Assembly (NCBI GenBank): GCA_013400115.1
Contig: VXBP01009037.1
Span: 310,001-374,000, forward strand
DNA: 64,000 bases
DNA from: Rhinopomastus cyanomelas
Taxonomy: Eukaryota; Chordata; Aves; Bucerotiformes; Rhinopomastidae
Direction of reading: 5' to 3'
The notes under the pieces: generated by a model
The model's input: the letters and a program-made list of their open reading frames with translations, nothing else
Databases searched by the model: none
What the model was told of the DNA's origin: nothing
Translations under genes and position numbers: made by a program
Shown: positions 1 through 12,401 of the stretch, piece after piece
How positions within the stretch are numbered: the first letter of the stretch is position 1
Layout: each line of letters begins with the position of its first letter

Positions 1-3000
1 GCTTCCACGACCCCTTTGCACAGAGCGTTGCCGCAACAAGTTTTATCACTCAGAGCAGTTTATCAGCTGGTGGGGGAGCTGCTGGCTTCCTCTCCTCATA
101 CTGCACTCGCAGGGCTGATGTTTCAGCTCCTCGAGCAGCATCTGAACATCCCGGCTCAGATGGGCAACAACTGGCATGAAGCTACCGGTCCAGCGGGGCA
201 CAGTACCCTCCTCTGCCCCGGCTTCCCCACCTGAGACTTCAGTAGTTGCAAGGAGGAGTCACCAGCACGCAGGAGCCTGACTGGGGGTGACGTTCACTGG
301 CCCCCCAGCCTGGGCACAACCTCCTGCACAGCCAAAGGAGGTACCAGCAAAGGCAGATCTGCTGAGACATCCTGAGCCACAGCTGCAGCCCTGCAGCAGA
401 GCAGATGCCCTTGGCCTGACATTCGAGGCTCTGTGCTAACACAGCACTTGGACAAATATTTGCCCGGAGAGACTGGCTCAGCCTGGGCACTGCTGGCTGA
501 CTGGGCTTCGCAGAGCCCCTTCTGCAGCACCTCACCAGCGGTGAAGGGTTTTGCCTGCTTTAATGGAACAAAACACCCCATAGGTGAGCTGGGAGGTCAT
601 GCAGGGACAGCCACAGACCAAACACCAGCCTCAGGTTAGGACGTCTGTTCCCTCCTCACCAGCCAGGGCTCGTTTTCCAGCTCATGGCAAGGGAGAAGTT
701 TCTTAGTTCGATAGAACAGAGGGACCTGGAAGGGCACTGAAGAGAAGCTGAAGGCACCCAACTTGGTCACATCCCCCTTATCAAGAGAAGCATAAAGCTT
801 CTCACTGATGCAGAGGAGCCTCAGGCTCCCGGTGCCTTCCCCAGTTCTGCTGCAGGAAGGGCCCTGAAAACATCACCTCCAGGCAGAGGTGAGGAAGTGT
901 CTCCTTCCCAGAAGCAGCAGGAGAAAGCAGCGTCACCACAGCCAAGAGCCCTACGAGATCAGAAACAAGAGCAGAGCTTTCAAGTCAGCTCACAGGAGGA
1001 CGGGCAACATGGCTCTGACCCACTGCCTCCATTCTCCTTCCCTCAGGCTCACTCCCACTGGAGCTCTGTGAGGACTCCCACCAGTTCACAAACAAACCAA
1101 GCGAGTGGGAACTGGTCTGACTAAGCTGCTGCTGTTTGCTGGGAATAGAAAGAACCAGATAGAAAGAACTGGGATAGAAAGAACCACTGAATGATCTGGA
1201 CTAGTCCTTCCCCACATCTCTGAGCAAGAACCTGCTGCTCAGACGACAGCTCGGTTTAACTGGGAAGCTCCAGGCTCGAGGAACGAGCTGCTGAAACCAC
1301 AGAACTCTGAACACAATGTTTTTGTTCCGAGAGGAGTTTTTTGAACAGAGACAACTGGGGATGTAGGTGTCTTGCTGATGACAACGGAGGCAGCGAGTAC
1401 AGCTTGTACAGCCAAACAGGGGTGGCAGCGCCGCTCGTAAAGCGCTTGGAAGCAACATCCGTCACTAGCCGAGCCCCGGCTGGAAATTTGGGTTACTTTA
1501 TGCAACGAGCTTGTGCAAGCTGGTCACTCTCCAAGGCTTCGAAAGTCTCCTGCTCCTGGTGCAGGCTCTGTGCTGCTCCATCAGTCTGCTCCCTGCCCAC
1601 GGCCCCGGCTTGGCACAGAGCTCCTCGCTTGGCAGAGGCGAAGCTCCCAAAGGTTAACTCTGTGGGATGGTTTGTGTTTGTAAAGTTAGTGCCTTAGGAC
1701 GAGGTAACCCAGCGGGGTCTGAGCGACCCACCCTGGCCTCCCAGTGCGGGGCAGGGAGCACGTGTGCCCGTGCTCAGGACCTGTGCCCCGCTGCCTCACG
1801 CTGCCCTGGGCCAAGGCTCAGCAAGGAGCCTCGGCACGAGCACACCAGAGAGGTGCTGTGGCTCTTGAACGGTGTTAACCAGAAGCCTTTTAGGCTGGGT
1901 CCTGCCACTTCCGACTCACTGCGAAAACGCACGGAAAAGCCCCCATGGCAGGCACTCCTCACCCAGAGCCCACTGTCACCCTGCACCACGGTGCCAGCTC
2001 AGCAGCCCGGAAGCAGCAGCACCAGCAGTCTGAGAGAAAACCCTGCAGCTGCCCTGCCCCAGGGATTACAGCCACAAAGCAGATTAAGACTCATTTTGAA
2101 TGGCAGCAGCTTCCACTCAGCCAGGTAGCGGCTCTGCCAGGGAGGGTCATGGCTGGCAGGGACAGACAAGCTCTGTAAATCCTGCTGCAGCACAGCAGGA
2201 CTGGCCCTACACTGATGCTGGTGGCCACCACTGCATCTGTCTCAGGGACTTCAAAGGGTCTCTGAAGGGTGAAAGTACTTTGCTGAGGAGTCATCCCTCT
2301 CCCAGTCTGCCTCCCACATCTGGGCAGAGGCAAAAGAAGTTCTGCCACTCCACTGGACTCCAGGCACCTGGTTCTCAGGCTCAAGGGCAGCTTCCCAGCT
2401 CCAGAGAGCCACACACGCATCTCTCCTGCCTTGTCACCAGCAGCACCCGCTCAGCACAGCCCAACAACCACCATGGCCCAGTGCTGCTCCTGGATTCTCT
2501 ATCCCTGACAGGGATGTGTTGGAAGACCAGAGCTCATCCGGCCGTGGGAAGAGTGCATAAAAGCGATTAAGTCCTGTCCTTGGAGGGGGTCAGCCAGCCC
2601 TTCCACGCAGCAAAGCTCCTCTAAGAGGATTTAGCTCCGGTGTCTCTCTGCCTCCGCGGAGCACATGTTCATCTGACACACTCGGCCTCTCAGGAGCCAC
2701 TGGCCGCTACCACACAGGAAATCCCCACTTCGCTGGCTTCCCCTCCTGCCCCAGACTCTTGTGCACAGGTCTGGGTGTAGGGGATGTATTTCTTCACCCA
2801 CTCAGGGCCACTATTGACTCTGCCTATCCAAACCCACCTGACCAAGGCACAGGCGCCCAAGCTGCAAATGCTGCGGGATGCAACGGCACCCTGTCTGCAG
2901 TCTCGTCAAGTTACCTCCATCCAACCTTGCCCTGGAGCAGAAGACATCGTCCCCCAGTCTACGCTCAGGCACAGCTAGAAAAACAACTGATTAGAAGTTC

Positions 3001-5503
3001 GGTTGCAAAGGAATTGCCAGGTCTTGTCACCAAAACCACTGCAACTGCTGGCCGAGCACCCCCAGACCTGCACCTGCCTCTCTGGCCGCCACAAACTGGA
3101 GTGCGATGGCCAGGCTCTGGACGGGAAGGGAACTCCCAGCTGCCTGGAGCTGCAGACCTGCCTCCTGTCCAGCTCCCTATGTGACTCACTGTGCCAGGAA
3201 GAAGCCGGTTCATCCCCTAGAAACTGTTGAAACCCCAAAAAAAACACCCTATAGGTCATCCTCTCTCTTTTGGGGTTCTCCCCTCTAGCTGTTCCCCTCC
3301 TGCTGCTCTCTGGTGGAGTGGGCACAGCTGCTGCCTTGGCAGAGCAGGGGTAGACCCCTGCATGGGGCACAGGCCAGTGAGATCTGCCCCATCAGCATGG
3401 GCGGGAGCGGGGAGAACAGTTCTGCCACCTCTCTGCTTGGGACTAGTTCAGCCCCCAGCTGACGAGTCTCTCCTGCTGCTGTGACACATCTCTCCTTTCA
3501 CCTTCTACCACCTGGAGACTCCTCTTTCTGGTGTCACTGCGAAGAACAAACTCCCTGCCCTCCACAGCTCAAAGTCTGGGCCACTGCGGTGGAGAAGGTG
3601 CTTCCGGCCTGCTCCCCACCTTCCCCTGGGGTCTTGGGGTGCACCAAAAGCCGGCACATGTGTGGCCACCACAGGCCGACCAGCACTGGAGGCCAAGGAC
3701 GGGATGGGGCGCCAGCAGCTGCTCTCCTCTCAAGTTCTGAACAGCACCCAGAGCATGGAGACCGCTGGGCCCCAGACACACCGGGAACAGGTCTCCTCCT
3801 TCCCAGGCTGCAAGAGACTTGAGGAAGCTGAGAAAATCTCTACCCAGGGCTCCGGGGACATGATCCCGCTCCAGCTTTGTCTTGAGGCGATTTAAAATGC
3901 AGGTACCATCTAGATGGCTTCTGCTCCCTCGGGCCTGGCTACCACCAGGCTGTGAGACTGGCCTGCTCAGAGATCTCAGATTTTAAAGTGAGGAGAAGGA
4001 GCAGCAGCCCCATCCCTGCACAACCTCGGGGGCAGGTGGGTCCATCTAGAGACCTGCCTTTCGCCAAGAACAAGCCCAAACATAAGAGATGGTGACTGGG
4101 GTGGGTGTGAGGGAGTGGGGGCAGCTGTCCTACCTCTGAGCTGAAACCCATCACCAAACCAGACCATCCTTCTGCCCTCCCCACCCCACTCTGGGTCAGA
4201 AACGAGGATGAAGCTCCGGCATCCCCACTGCAGCTCCAGGCAGCCCCTGGCTGAGATACGGGTTTCCTAGCTGCATAACGAGCATCAGCCCTCAGAAACA
4301 ACTCCACCAGTGCTCAGCAACTGGGCACCCCGCTGCCCTCCCACTACAGCAGGGCCCAGCAGCACCAGTGACCAGGCTGGGCCAGCTCTGGGTTCCAAAG
4401 TGGCTTAGAGCCCGGGAGGGCACACCCACAGGGTTCTGGCTTGGATCCCCTGGGGGGAGGTGGGAAAACACCTCGTGGAGAAAGGCTGGGAAAAGCAAAG
4501 CAGGTAAGAGAAGTGCAGGCTGCACCGAGGAGGAGGGCAGCGAGAGCCTACCGAGAGCAGAGCGGCTTCCTGAGGAGGCTGAGAGCTGCCCCTGCTCACT
4601 GCCCAGCTGGAACCAGACACCAGCAGGGCTCAGACTCCCAGCAGCAGATGCCTGAATGCTGCTGTGAATCTGGCTCCAATTTTCTGGGATAGCCACGTGA
4701 AACTAAATAAACTATGAAAATTAACTTCAGGAGCCTGGCCTCGCACATCTTCCAAGAGCAATCGCAGCGTGAGGCCGGCTGTGCCCCTGCTCCCACAACA
4801 ACCGGGCGCAGGCCAGACCTCCGCTGTAGCACAGAGCAAGTGGCCAGGGCTGGGGTGGTGGCTCTGGGCACAACAGGCCTGGCCACCAGAGCTCTGCAAG
4901 GGGCGCTTAAGTCCTGAAAGTGAGCTAGGGTCTCCCCCTCCTTCCCAACCGCCTACCCCCGGCCCCAAACGCGGTCCCCGACGCCAGCGGGGCCGTGACC
5001 TCTGAGGGGCCGGAGCGACACCCCCAGTCGGGCGCAGGGGCCGGGAAACCGGGGGGGAGACGCTGCGGGATCCCCAGGAACCACCGCCCGCAGCGGCAGA
5101 GCCACCCACTCGGGGCCGGAGAGCCCGGTCCGGCGGGGTCGGACCTGCGGTGCCAGTCGGGGACGAGGGGAACAAGGGGAGCGAGCGGCGGCCCCGGCTG
5201 CAGCGGCGCCCAAGGGCAGCCCGGGGTGGCGGGAGCTGCCGCAGCAGGGGAGGGGGGCAGCGGGGCAGCCCCGCACCGGGACGGGCTGCGAGAGCGGGGC
5301 CGGGGGGGGCAGCAGGGAATAGCAGGGACAGAGGGATCAGCGGGAGGGGGGAGGGGAGGGCAGCGGGGGGGGCCCTAGCGCGGTCCCGTCGGGGCACGGG
5401 GAGGCCTCCCCGGGTCACACTGCGAGGGGCCGGTCACGCCGGGGCGCAGCGCGAGCGTGTGTCCCCCCCCGGCCCGCGGTGTCGGTGGCGCCCCGGCCCG
5501 TAC
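1..5503 (-). other. PWWP2B: PWWP2B intron 1 (5' part, runs out of window)
   Basis: This is the non-coding stretch downstream of the PWWP2B first-exon donor. I find no further PWWP2B exon on the minus strand here; the family's large second exon (proline-rich region) and the PWWP-domain exon must lie to the left of the window. The stretch is notable for having no clear CR1 copy, unlike almost everything to its right. Open frames in it are short and have no recognisable domain. From about 4950 it becomes part of the promoter CpG island. Confidence 0.6.
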
Positions 5504-5646
5504 CCCTTGTCGCAGTCCAGCAGGACGCCGGTGAAGCGCCGGTCGCCGCAGCTCAGCGTCACCACCAGCGTGTCGTTCACCATCTGCTCCACCAGCACCG
5601 GCAGCCAGGCGCCCACCCGCGGCAGCTCCCCCGCCCGCTCCGCCAT
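5504..5646 (-). CDS. PWWP2B: PWWP2B first coding exon (partial gene)
   Basis: PWWP2B is a nuclear chromatin reader: its C-terminal PWWP domain binds methylated histone H3K36 nucleosomes and the protein associates with the NuRD deacetylase machinery (family knowledge). Only the N-terminal exon is present, about 47 residues from the ATG at 5646-5644. Its segment LPVLVEQMVNDTLVVTLSCG, followed by an F-T-G-V-L-L-D-C block, matches the conserved start of PWWP2B (human LPVRVEQVVNGALVVTVSCG). The exon stops after a D-K codon pair with a GT donor at 5503-5502 (GTACGG), close to where the human exon ends. The paralogue PWWP2A has a much longer N-terminus and different residues here. Linkage to STK32C, as in human 10q26.3, supports PWWP2B. 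The rest of the gene lies left of the window. Confidence 0.87.
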
Positions 5647-5724
5647 CGCCGGGGCCGCGCCGCGCTATGACCTCACAGGGCGCGCGCTCCCGCAGCCGCC
5701 GCCGCCGCTGCTGCCGGAGGTGCG

Positions 5725-5732
5725 TGACGTCA
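5725..5732. promoter_or_regulatory. Perfect CRE (TGACGTCA) upstream of PWWP2B
   Basis: A full palindromic cAMP-response element, TGACGTCA, lies about 80 bp upstream of the PWWP2B start codon inside the CpG island. A related TGACCTCA sits at 5666-5673. CREB/ATF sites at this distance from a CpG-island TSS are common functional promoter elements. Occupancy is inferred, not shown. Confidence 0.6.
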
Positions 5733-6849
5733 CAGCGCCCGCCCGCACCCCCTAGCCGTGGCGGCACGTGCGCCGGGGAGGGGCGGGGCTAAACGCGTGT
5801 CCCACCCCTTGGCCCCGCCCCCCCTCTGCAAGCGTCGCCGCCTGGCGGCCGCGTGTGCGCACTGCACCGCCCCGGCGGCTGCCCCCCCCGGGACCAGCGC
5901 GGAGCGGCTCAAGACGCGAGAGAACCGGAGCCGTTCGGGCTGCGAAAAAGCCCGAAGGTCACCAAGTGCGACCGCTCCTCCGGCACTGCCGGGTCCCCAC
6001 CAACCCCTGTCTCTCACACACAGCTCCACGGCTTTGCAGCCCCTCCAGACACGGGGACCCCATTGAGACTGCTACTAAACAACGTGGAGTCCTTAAATGA
6101 GACCTTTAGGAAAGAAAGGAGTTGAGAAAATCCCTTTTAGAACCCTGCAGCTGCTAGTTGACTAGGCTCTGTAGCTAATTCCCTCCAGGTTTCCTGCAGG
6201 ACCGCTGTCCACAAGTTGATGCTTTTCCTGGTAACTACAGACAGTTCCAGATGGAACCAGCAGCAGGCTGCACCCCAGCCCAGCAGCCTCCGGCCCAGCA
6301 GCCTCCCACTGTGCCCAGGCAGTTCTCAGAGAAGCACTGCCAGCTTTCTCTGGAAGGTAGAGTTGCAGTAACCCCGCAATACACCCTGCTGCTCCCTAAA
6401 CCTGACTCAAGTTTTCCTTGACTCCAGACATCTGTCTGGCAGCTGCTTCCCACGGTGATGAGCAGGAACAAGCTGGTGCAGTGAGTCTCACCCCAGCCTC
6501 ATGCAGTGTCACAGTGACTTAGAAGAGCAGGAGGGAGCAGACCAGCACAAATACACGCAGCACCTCTGCCTTTCCCAACAACCACTGAAAACGAACAGAA
6601 AAATACCCCTGAAACTTAGTTTTCACACCTTCTAGAAATAGCACAGAACATCTCACAGGCTCTTGGGTATTCAGGACGTGCTCACACTTCTCCCGTTTAT
6701 TTAAAAGCTCTAATACAGACCAATTCTGCTCAGTGTTTTCCAGCCCAGCTGACAGACCAGGACATCGGAGAGGAGGTGGTGAGTGCACTGCTCAGGGGAA
6801 GCCCAGCACCCTGAGGCCATCAATCACCTGAGAGTTAGAAGGGAGTGGA

Positions 6850-7235
6850 GCATCTCCTACCCCATGAATGTTGATCAATATGGAAAAGGCTGGTGTCAGG
6901 AGGATGGAGCCAGACTCTGCTCAGGGGCACCCAGTGATAGGATGTCTCCAGAGAAGCAGACTCCACAACCCCCCTGGGCAGCCCCTGCCAGGGCTCTGGC
7001 ACCCTCACCGGGAACAAGGTCCTTCTCACACTGATGTGGAACCTCCTCTGTTCCACCTCACACCCGCTGCCCCTTGTCCTGTCACTGGGTGCCCCTGAGC
7101 AGAGCCTAGCTCCATCCTCCTGACACACACCCCTCACATATTGATCAACATTCATAGGGTCACCCCTCAGGCTTCTTGTTTCCCAGCTCCCTCAGCCTCT
7201 CACCCTTCACACACTTATCAATATTAATGAGTCAC
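6850..7235. mobile_element. Inverted pair of CR1 fragments (foldback)
   Basis: A sense CR1 3' fragment (6850-6942, containing the GATGGAGCCAGRCTCTGCTC block) is followed at once by an antisense fragment (6943-7235) that starts at the later GGAGACTCC block and runs back through the same segment. The shared part makes two arms of about 80-90 bp, near 6862-6941 and 7078-7166, separated by about 135 bp, so the transcript could fold into a hairpin. Confidence 0.85.
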
Positions 7236-7494
7236 TTCTGGAAGAGCTGAGCCCAAGCCTGCTGCTTCCACATTCCACTTGCCATCTTCCTGGAAAGCTG
7301 GTCCTTTGCACCTACTTATAGGGTCAAGCCCTTCCCTCAGCAGTCTGCACCTAAAGCTACAAAACCAGATGGGTTTGCTCCGGGCTGGGCTGGACACCTT
7401 TGAGAGCTCACAATGGTTCTGTGAAGCCAAATTAGTTCCCAGACAAACTGCCTCAACCAGGAGAGGTATTTCCCAGGCACGGCATCTTCTCAGG

Positions 7495-7588
7495 GCAATG
7501 CCCTCCTGGATCCCACATCTCAGGCAATCCCATCGTGGATCCCACATCCGAGGCAATGCCATCGTGGATCCCGCACCTGAGGCAATCC
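7495..7588. repeat. 29-bp tandem repeat, about 3.2 copies
   Basis: Units starting GCAATSCC begin at 7495, 7524, 7553 and 7582 (exact 29-bp period). Each contains GTGGATCCC or CTGGATCCC. Units differ at a few positions. No function is apparent. Confidence 0.85.
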
Positions 7589-7974
7589 TCTCACTTCAGC
7601 AACAGGCTTTTCAGTCTCACTCAGCAAGGGCAGCTGCTCTGGGTCCTTTTCGCACTGACCCCATCCCAACAGGAACAGCTTGAAAACTGACATCTTCGGG
7701 GCTAACTAAAGGAGCAGCCTCCAACACTCCAGAAACACAACTGCTGCTGACAAGGTCCCGCTGGCCAGCAGAAGCCCAGGCGGAGCTGTGGCAGAGCCGG
7801 TCTCTGGCGCCCGCAGCCCATCCGCGGTGCTGTGGTGCCACCTCGTGTCCTACTGCGGCTCATCGCGGAGAGCATCAGCATCGCCAGCCCTGTCCTCACT
7901 CCCTGTTAACCCACCGCACATCACTGCAGGTGCCAAAGAGGGTCCTTTGGGGCTGGGTTTGCTCTGCAGTCGTT

Positions 7975-8112
7975 CTCTGGAGATGTTGAAAACCCGCTTG
8001 GCCATGTTCCTGTGCGACTTGGTCTAGGTGATCCTGCTGTGGCAGGGGGACTGGACTAGATGACCTTTTGAGGTCCCTCCCAATCCCTAACGATTCTATG
8101 ATTCTGTGAAGC
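7975..8112 (+). mobile_element. CR1 3' fragment
   Basis: Sense CR1 tail of the subfamily with the GATCCTGCTGTGGCAGGGGG block. It ends in the diagnostic 8-bp tail GATTCTATGATTCTGTG at 8093-8109. Severely 5'-truncated. Confidence 0.92.
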
Positions 8113-9593
8113 AGATAAGAAGAATTCTGCAGAGCCAGAGAAGCCCTCTCCCAGCACCACCAGTCCCCTCAGAGCTGATCTGTAGCAGCTGAGCTCAGTG
8201 TCTGTTACAGCTCATTCTCACAGCCCCGCTCCCTCACCCTTTGCAGGGCTCTGGGATAACGGGTGGGAGACCCACAGCCAAACTAGCCCTGGGGTTTGTA
8301 GGTTGTTGTTATAGTGTTGGCTGCTTTGGGTTGGAAAAGCCCCTTATGAGGCTGTTATTGACAGAAGGGGGGTCCCCTCCCTCCATGTCAGCCCTGCCAG
8401 TTTCCTGGAGGAATAAGAAAATCCAGCCAGCTGCAAACTCCATTGCAGGGACCCCTGTTGCCTTCACCACAAGGTGACTGGTGTGACCCAAGGAGCACAG
8501 CTCTGTGCCACCACAGCCCTGCTGCCCTCAGTGCTGGGCAGAGACCCCTGACCCTGAAACCAGAGCCTGTTAGACACCAGCGAGTCTTAAACACGTGCAC
8601 CCTTGCTGCATCAACCACAGCGAATCCTCAGCCAGAGTAGGACCCAACAGTGGAAAATCCCAGCTTTTCACTGAGATCTCTCCTCTGGGGAAAAAACCCG
8701 GCCAGGCAGCCCCACCAGGGATGCACAGACCTGGGCTGGGTGTAGCTCTGCTCTCCTGCGGTGCTTAGAGCTGCCGGGGCAGAGCTGGGTACGAACAAGC
8801 TCTACAGGGATCATCTACGGCTGGAGTGGAGCTCTCGGCACCGTGGATGGGAGTTAAAAATAAGCTCCATGAACAGAGCGCAGAGGCAGAGCAACCAGAC
8901 AACGGTCGCTGCTACACTGCGAGGGCCCAGACGCGGTCTGAGAGCCAAAGCACATCATCCCTGCAACAGGCCCTGAGACACGCTGCGAGGTGAAGCAGTG
9001 GTGGAGAGTTTGGCACAGGCTGCAGCTCAGCCCAGCTATGTCCCTGCTCTAACAGATCAATCACTGGCCCCAGTTAGCCCTCTATTGGTGTGGACTGGCC
9101 TTGACTCACAGCCCAACTGCCCTGTTTACACAGTGCCCAGAGATTCCAGGGCTCATCTGCGTTCCAGGGTGACTCACCCCAAGTACCACACACCACAGGC
9201 ACCAGTGGGTTGTCAGGGTTGTCTACACTCCAGAGTGACTCCCCCCCAAGTCTCACCCAGCACAGGTACCAGTGGGTTATCAGGGTGCCCACCCACCCTC
9301 GTGTCAAGCTCAGTAGCAGCTGAGCACCACCAAATTCACTTGCTTCCTTGGGGCAGGTCTCTGCTGCAGACCTGCTGCTCTTCAACCAGCCACCACAGCA
9401 GCTAGGCACCTCTTGGGCCACCCTTAGGTGCAGCGCTGAGCGGTCTGAGAGACACACAGCCCAGGTTCTGCACAGAGCTCTGGGGGTTCCCTGGTGAAGC
9501 AGCACCCTGGGCTCCATCTCCTCTCACACTGGAGAGGATGAGCTCGCTCCGAGGCGCGCCCTCCGCACGCAGCCTGTAGCTACTGCTGCTTAC

Positions 9594-9769
9594 GCTGCTC
9601 CCATCCAGCAGGAACAGATGGGCCATGTGGGAGGGAGCACAAACCTCCTGCATGTTACAGAAGGTTCCAAGCTCCGCGTGGGTGCCCACGGGTTCTAAAT
9701 ATCCAAGTGCACGCCGTGTTTTCTCTTCAAAGACCCCGCTGGCCAACCCAACGGCGGCCGCACTCTTGC
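9594..9769 (-). other. Unassigned open segment, possible minus-strand exon
   Basis: On the minus strand a 176-nt segment is open in one frame, preceded by CTAG (acceptor AG at 9771-9770) and followed by a good donor GTAAGC (GT at 9593-9592). Part of the translation reads GVFEEKTRRALGYLEPVGTH and later HAELGTFCNMQEV, which looks more protein-like than the surrounding frames. A second strong donor, GTGAGAAG, lies just upstream on the same strand. I do not recognise the family. The polypyrimidine tract before the acceptor is poor and the plus strand is also open here, so this may be chance in GC-rich DNA. By position it would belong to the gene expected between STK32C and PWWP2B (LRRC27 in human). 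Confidence 0.18.
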
Positions 9770-10017
9770 CTAGCTCCAGCGCTGCTCCACAGCATGGCCC
9801 TGCTGGTTCTCCCCTTCTCACCTGCTGCTGTGGTACCACAGGACGACTGGCCGGGGAAGCCCCTTTGCTCTGCTGTTTGTGAGAAGCAGCACCAAAGCCT
9901 CGCCGCTCGCAGAGGCTGTGGCACCCAAGGGGACGTAAAAGCCAAAGCAAGGAGCGGAAGGGTTTTGTGGCTGCTCTGAGGTGGCTTTGGAAGGAAGCTG
10001 GAACAAAAGCAGGGCTC

Positions 10018-10072
10018 ATGGCTGGGCTCGATGATCCCAGGGGTCTTTTCCAGCCCGAGCGATCCTGTAAAA
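10018..10072 (+). mobile_element. CR1 tail remnant
   Basis: Short sense remnant of the CR1 subfamily ending GGGCTCGATGATCCCAGGGG followed by TCTTTTCCAGCC. The 8-bp tail is degraded. Confidence 0.7.
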
Positions 10073-10576
10073 GCCTCAGGGATGCCAGGAGCAGCTCCAA
10101 CAGTCCACTGCCCACACAGCCACCTCACTCAGACACCCCTGCTGGTGCCAAACCCAGCTCTCACCTCACTGAGCCAGCGACCAGCACCAATGAGGTCCGG
10201 ACTTGAGCAGGTTGCCCAAGGAAGCTGTGGCTGCCCCTCACTTGAGGTCCCGATGACTTCAAATGACAGCAAGTGAACCTTTACCTCCTGTGGCCACTGA
10301 CATGTGGTAAAGCTCAAGCCCCAGTGACACCACTAACGGCTGTCGGTACAGAGAGCGCTCGGCTCACACTGGTGTGCGGTGACTCCAGAGGGTGAAGAGC
10401 AGAAATCAAGCAGCACTACCAGGGTACAGCTCATCTGCCAGCCACAACCACAGCCAAGGTCCCTTCCCATGGCAACAGTGTGGGAAGGCTCAGGGCTCCC
10501 TTCACTAACACCATCCCCTGTGGCTCCCAGAATGCAGATGCTGTCTTTGCAGTGGTGCTTGGGCTTCGCTTGGGGT

Positions 10577-10800
10577 GTCACAGAATCACAGAGCACTCGG
10601 GGTTGGAAGGGACCGTGAGTATCGTGGTGCTTTGAGCTGACGCTCGTGTCCTTCACAGGATCACAGAGCTCTCGGGGTTGGAAGGGACCTCAGAAGATGA
10701 TCTGGTCTGGCACCCCCTCCCCGAGCACTCCAGCAGCCCATCCACACACTGAGCCTCCCAGGCTCCCTTCAGCGAGATCCCGGTTTCACCCCCTTCACTT
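10577..10800 (-). mobile_element. Two antisense CR1 3' ends in tandem
   Basis: The antisense CR1 head TCACAGAATCACAGAGC plus GGTTGGAAGGGACC occurs at 10577 and again at about 10655, the second continuing further into the element. Either one copy inserted into another or the 3' end was duplicated. Confidence 0.8.
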
Positions 10801-11435
10801 CAGTCTGATGCCAACAGCAGTGCCCGTAACTGGCCCTTGTTACAGGGAAGTGTGAGAAGAGGCTGTCGCTGGGAAGGTGCCCAGTACCTCCATTGTTGAT
10901 GGCTGCTGGAAGCCATCAGGCCATCAATAATGCAAATTGCACCGCATCCTTTCCTCTCTGCTGACATCTCCTTAATTTTACCCTCCTAAAGCCAATTTAT
11001 AACCGCGGGGCTGTGGGGAGAGGGAGACAGTGCGATGAAGAGCAAGTGGTGCTGCTCTTTGAGTAACGGGAGCTCAGAACAGTGAGAGAGCACTGACAGG
11101 CTCTGGGCTGAGGGTGAACACCTTGAGCAGCTTGTAAGGATCAGTGATGGTTGTTTACAGGGCGACGCATCGCCGAAACAGAGCAGGTCTGTGCCTCAGA
11201 CCCTACATGGACTCCATCATCACAGCCTCACTTTCCCCCGACACCCAGGCAGAGGGAATTTCCTCAATTGCTATTTTGATCCTTTTGCCTTGAGCCAGAG
11301 GCTGAGCAGCCTGGCAGCATCGATGAGCCCAGAGCAGGGATTTCCCACCCTCTTTTGCTAATCGAGTCCTGTTTCATTTCCCTGCATCTCAATCTCCCCC
11401 GTGTCCCCTACAAAGCATCAGCTCCCTCTATCTCC

Positions 11436-11585
11436 CAGGGATGTGGTGGAGCTCCCATCCCTGGAGGTGTTTGAAAACTGGAGCCCTTGAGGCCATGGTC
11501 TAGGGGTTAGGGAGCTGTTGGGATGAGGGCTGGGCTTGATGATCCTGGAGCTCCCTTCCAGCCAGGATGATCTGATGGTTCTCAC
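11436..11585 (+). mobile_element. CR1 3' fragment (diverged)
   Basis: Sense CR1 sequence from the GATGTGGTGGAGCTCCCATC block to CTTGATGATCCTGGAGCTCC and CCTTCCAGCCAGGATGATC. The recognisable part is short, with degraded ends. Confidence 0.75.
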
Positions 11586-12185
11586 AAGGACCCTGGCACA
11601 CACTGGCCGTTTGTCATTGTGAAGGAACATCCCAGCCTTGTGCTCCTGCTGCTTCTGTGCTGGCCCTAGAGAACAGCCTCTGCAGAAGCTCGCCACTCTC
11701 TTCCCTATCACCACCTCGTGTAACCGAGACCTTCTACACAAACACCCGTGATTTTGGCAATTCCCAGCCCAGGTCCCTGCCTGCTGCTCCTGAGCTTCAG
11801 CCAGCAGTGATGGAGCCCCCGTGGTGCTGAGGAATCAGATTCTCAGCCACCTTTTTGTGTGAAAGGAATGGAAGATTTGAGTTTTCCCTCAGAATCCATC
11901 AGATTTGAGTCTGCAGTGCTCAGACTTCGTAGTTCTGAGGTCAGTGTCCCCACTGCCTCCCCACTGTTAGCTGCCCTTGTCCGGGTGAACAACAAGCCAC
12001 CATCTCCAAGGATGAACAAGGGCCAGTGAGTCCAGAGAGCTGGCAGAGCCCCCTGCTCAGCTCATCAGCGCAAGCGAAGGCAGCTCAGGGACACCACACG
12101 GAGCTGGGAACCCTGTCGTGTGTTGCCCGCTGCCCCAGGACACGGGGCTCCAGTGTGAAACACGCACAGGTCATTTCAGAACACA

Positions 12186-12401
12186 TGAGAGGTTGGAAGG
12201 GGCCCTGAAAGACCATCCAGTCCAGCCCCCCTGCCACAAAAGGATCCCCTGGATCCAGTATCACAGGAACAGTCCAGGTGGGTTTGAAACGTCTCCAGAG
12301 AAGGAGACTCCACAACCCCCTGGGCAGCCCCTGTCAGGGCTCTGGCACCCTCACCAAGAAGAAGGTCCTTCGCACACTGACGTGGAGCCTCCTGTGTCCG
12401 C
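12186..12401 (-). mobile_element. CR1 3' fragment, antisense
   Basis: Antisense CR1 starts at GGTTGGAAGGGGCCC, runs through the GGATCCCCTGGATCC and GGAGACTCCACAACCCCC blocks and stops at CACACTGACGTGGAGCC, where a small CpG-rich block begins. Confidence 0.88.

Larger units (their letters stand above)
4950..5960. promoter_or_regulatory. PWWP2B: CpG island at the PWWP2B 5' end
   Basis: Very GC-rich sequence with many CpGs and G/C homopolymer runs spans the PWWP2B first exon and extends about 550 bp downstream and 300 bp upstream of it. The island covers exon 1, the beginning of intron 1 and the putative promoter. Such islands mark broadly expressed vertebrate promoters. The sequence shows the composition directly; promoter function is inferred from the position around a recognised first exon. 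No TATA box is evident. Confidence 0.8.

Noticed and set aside
4630..5418. 262-codon minus-strand frame beside PWWP2B exon 1
   Set aside because: Pro/Arg/Ala-rich reading of the CpG island, starting downstream of the true PWWP2B donor; no match to PWWP2B exon 2.
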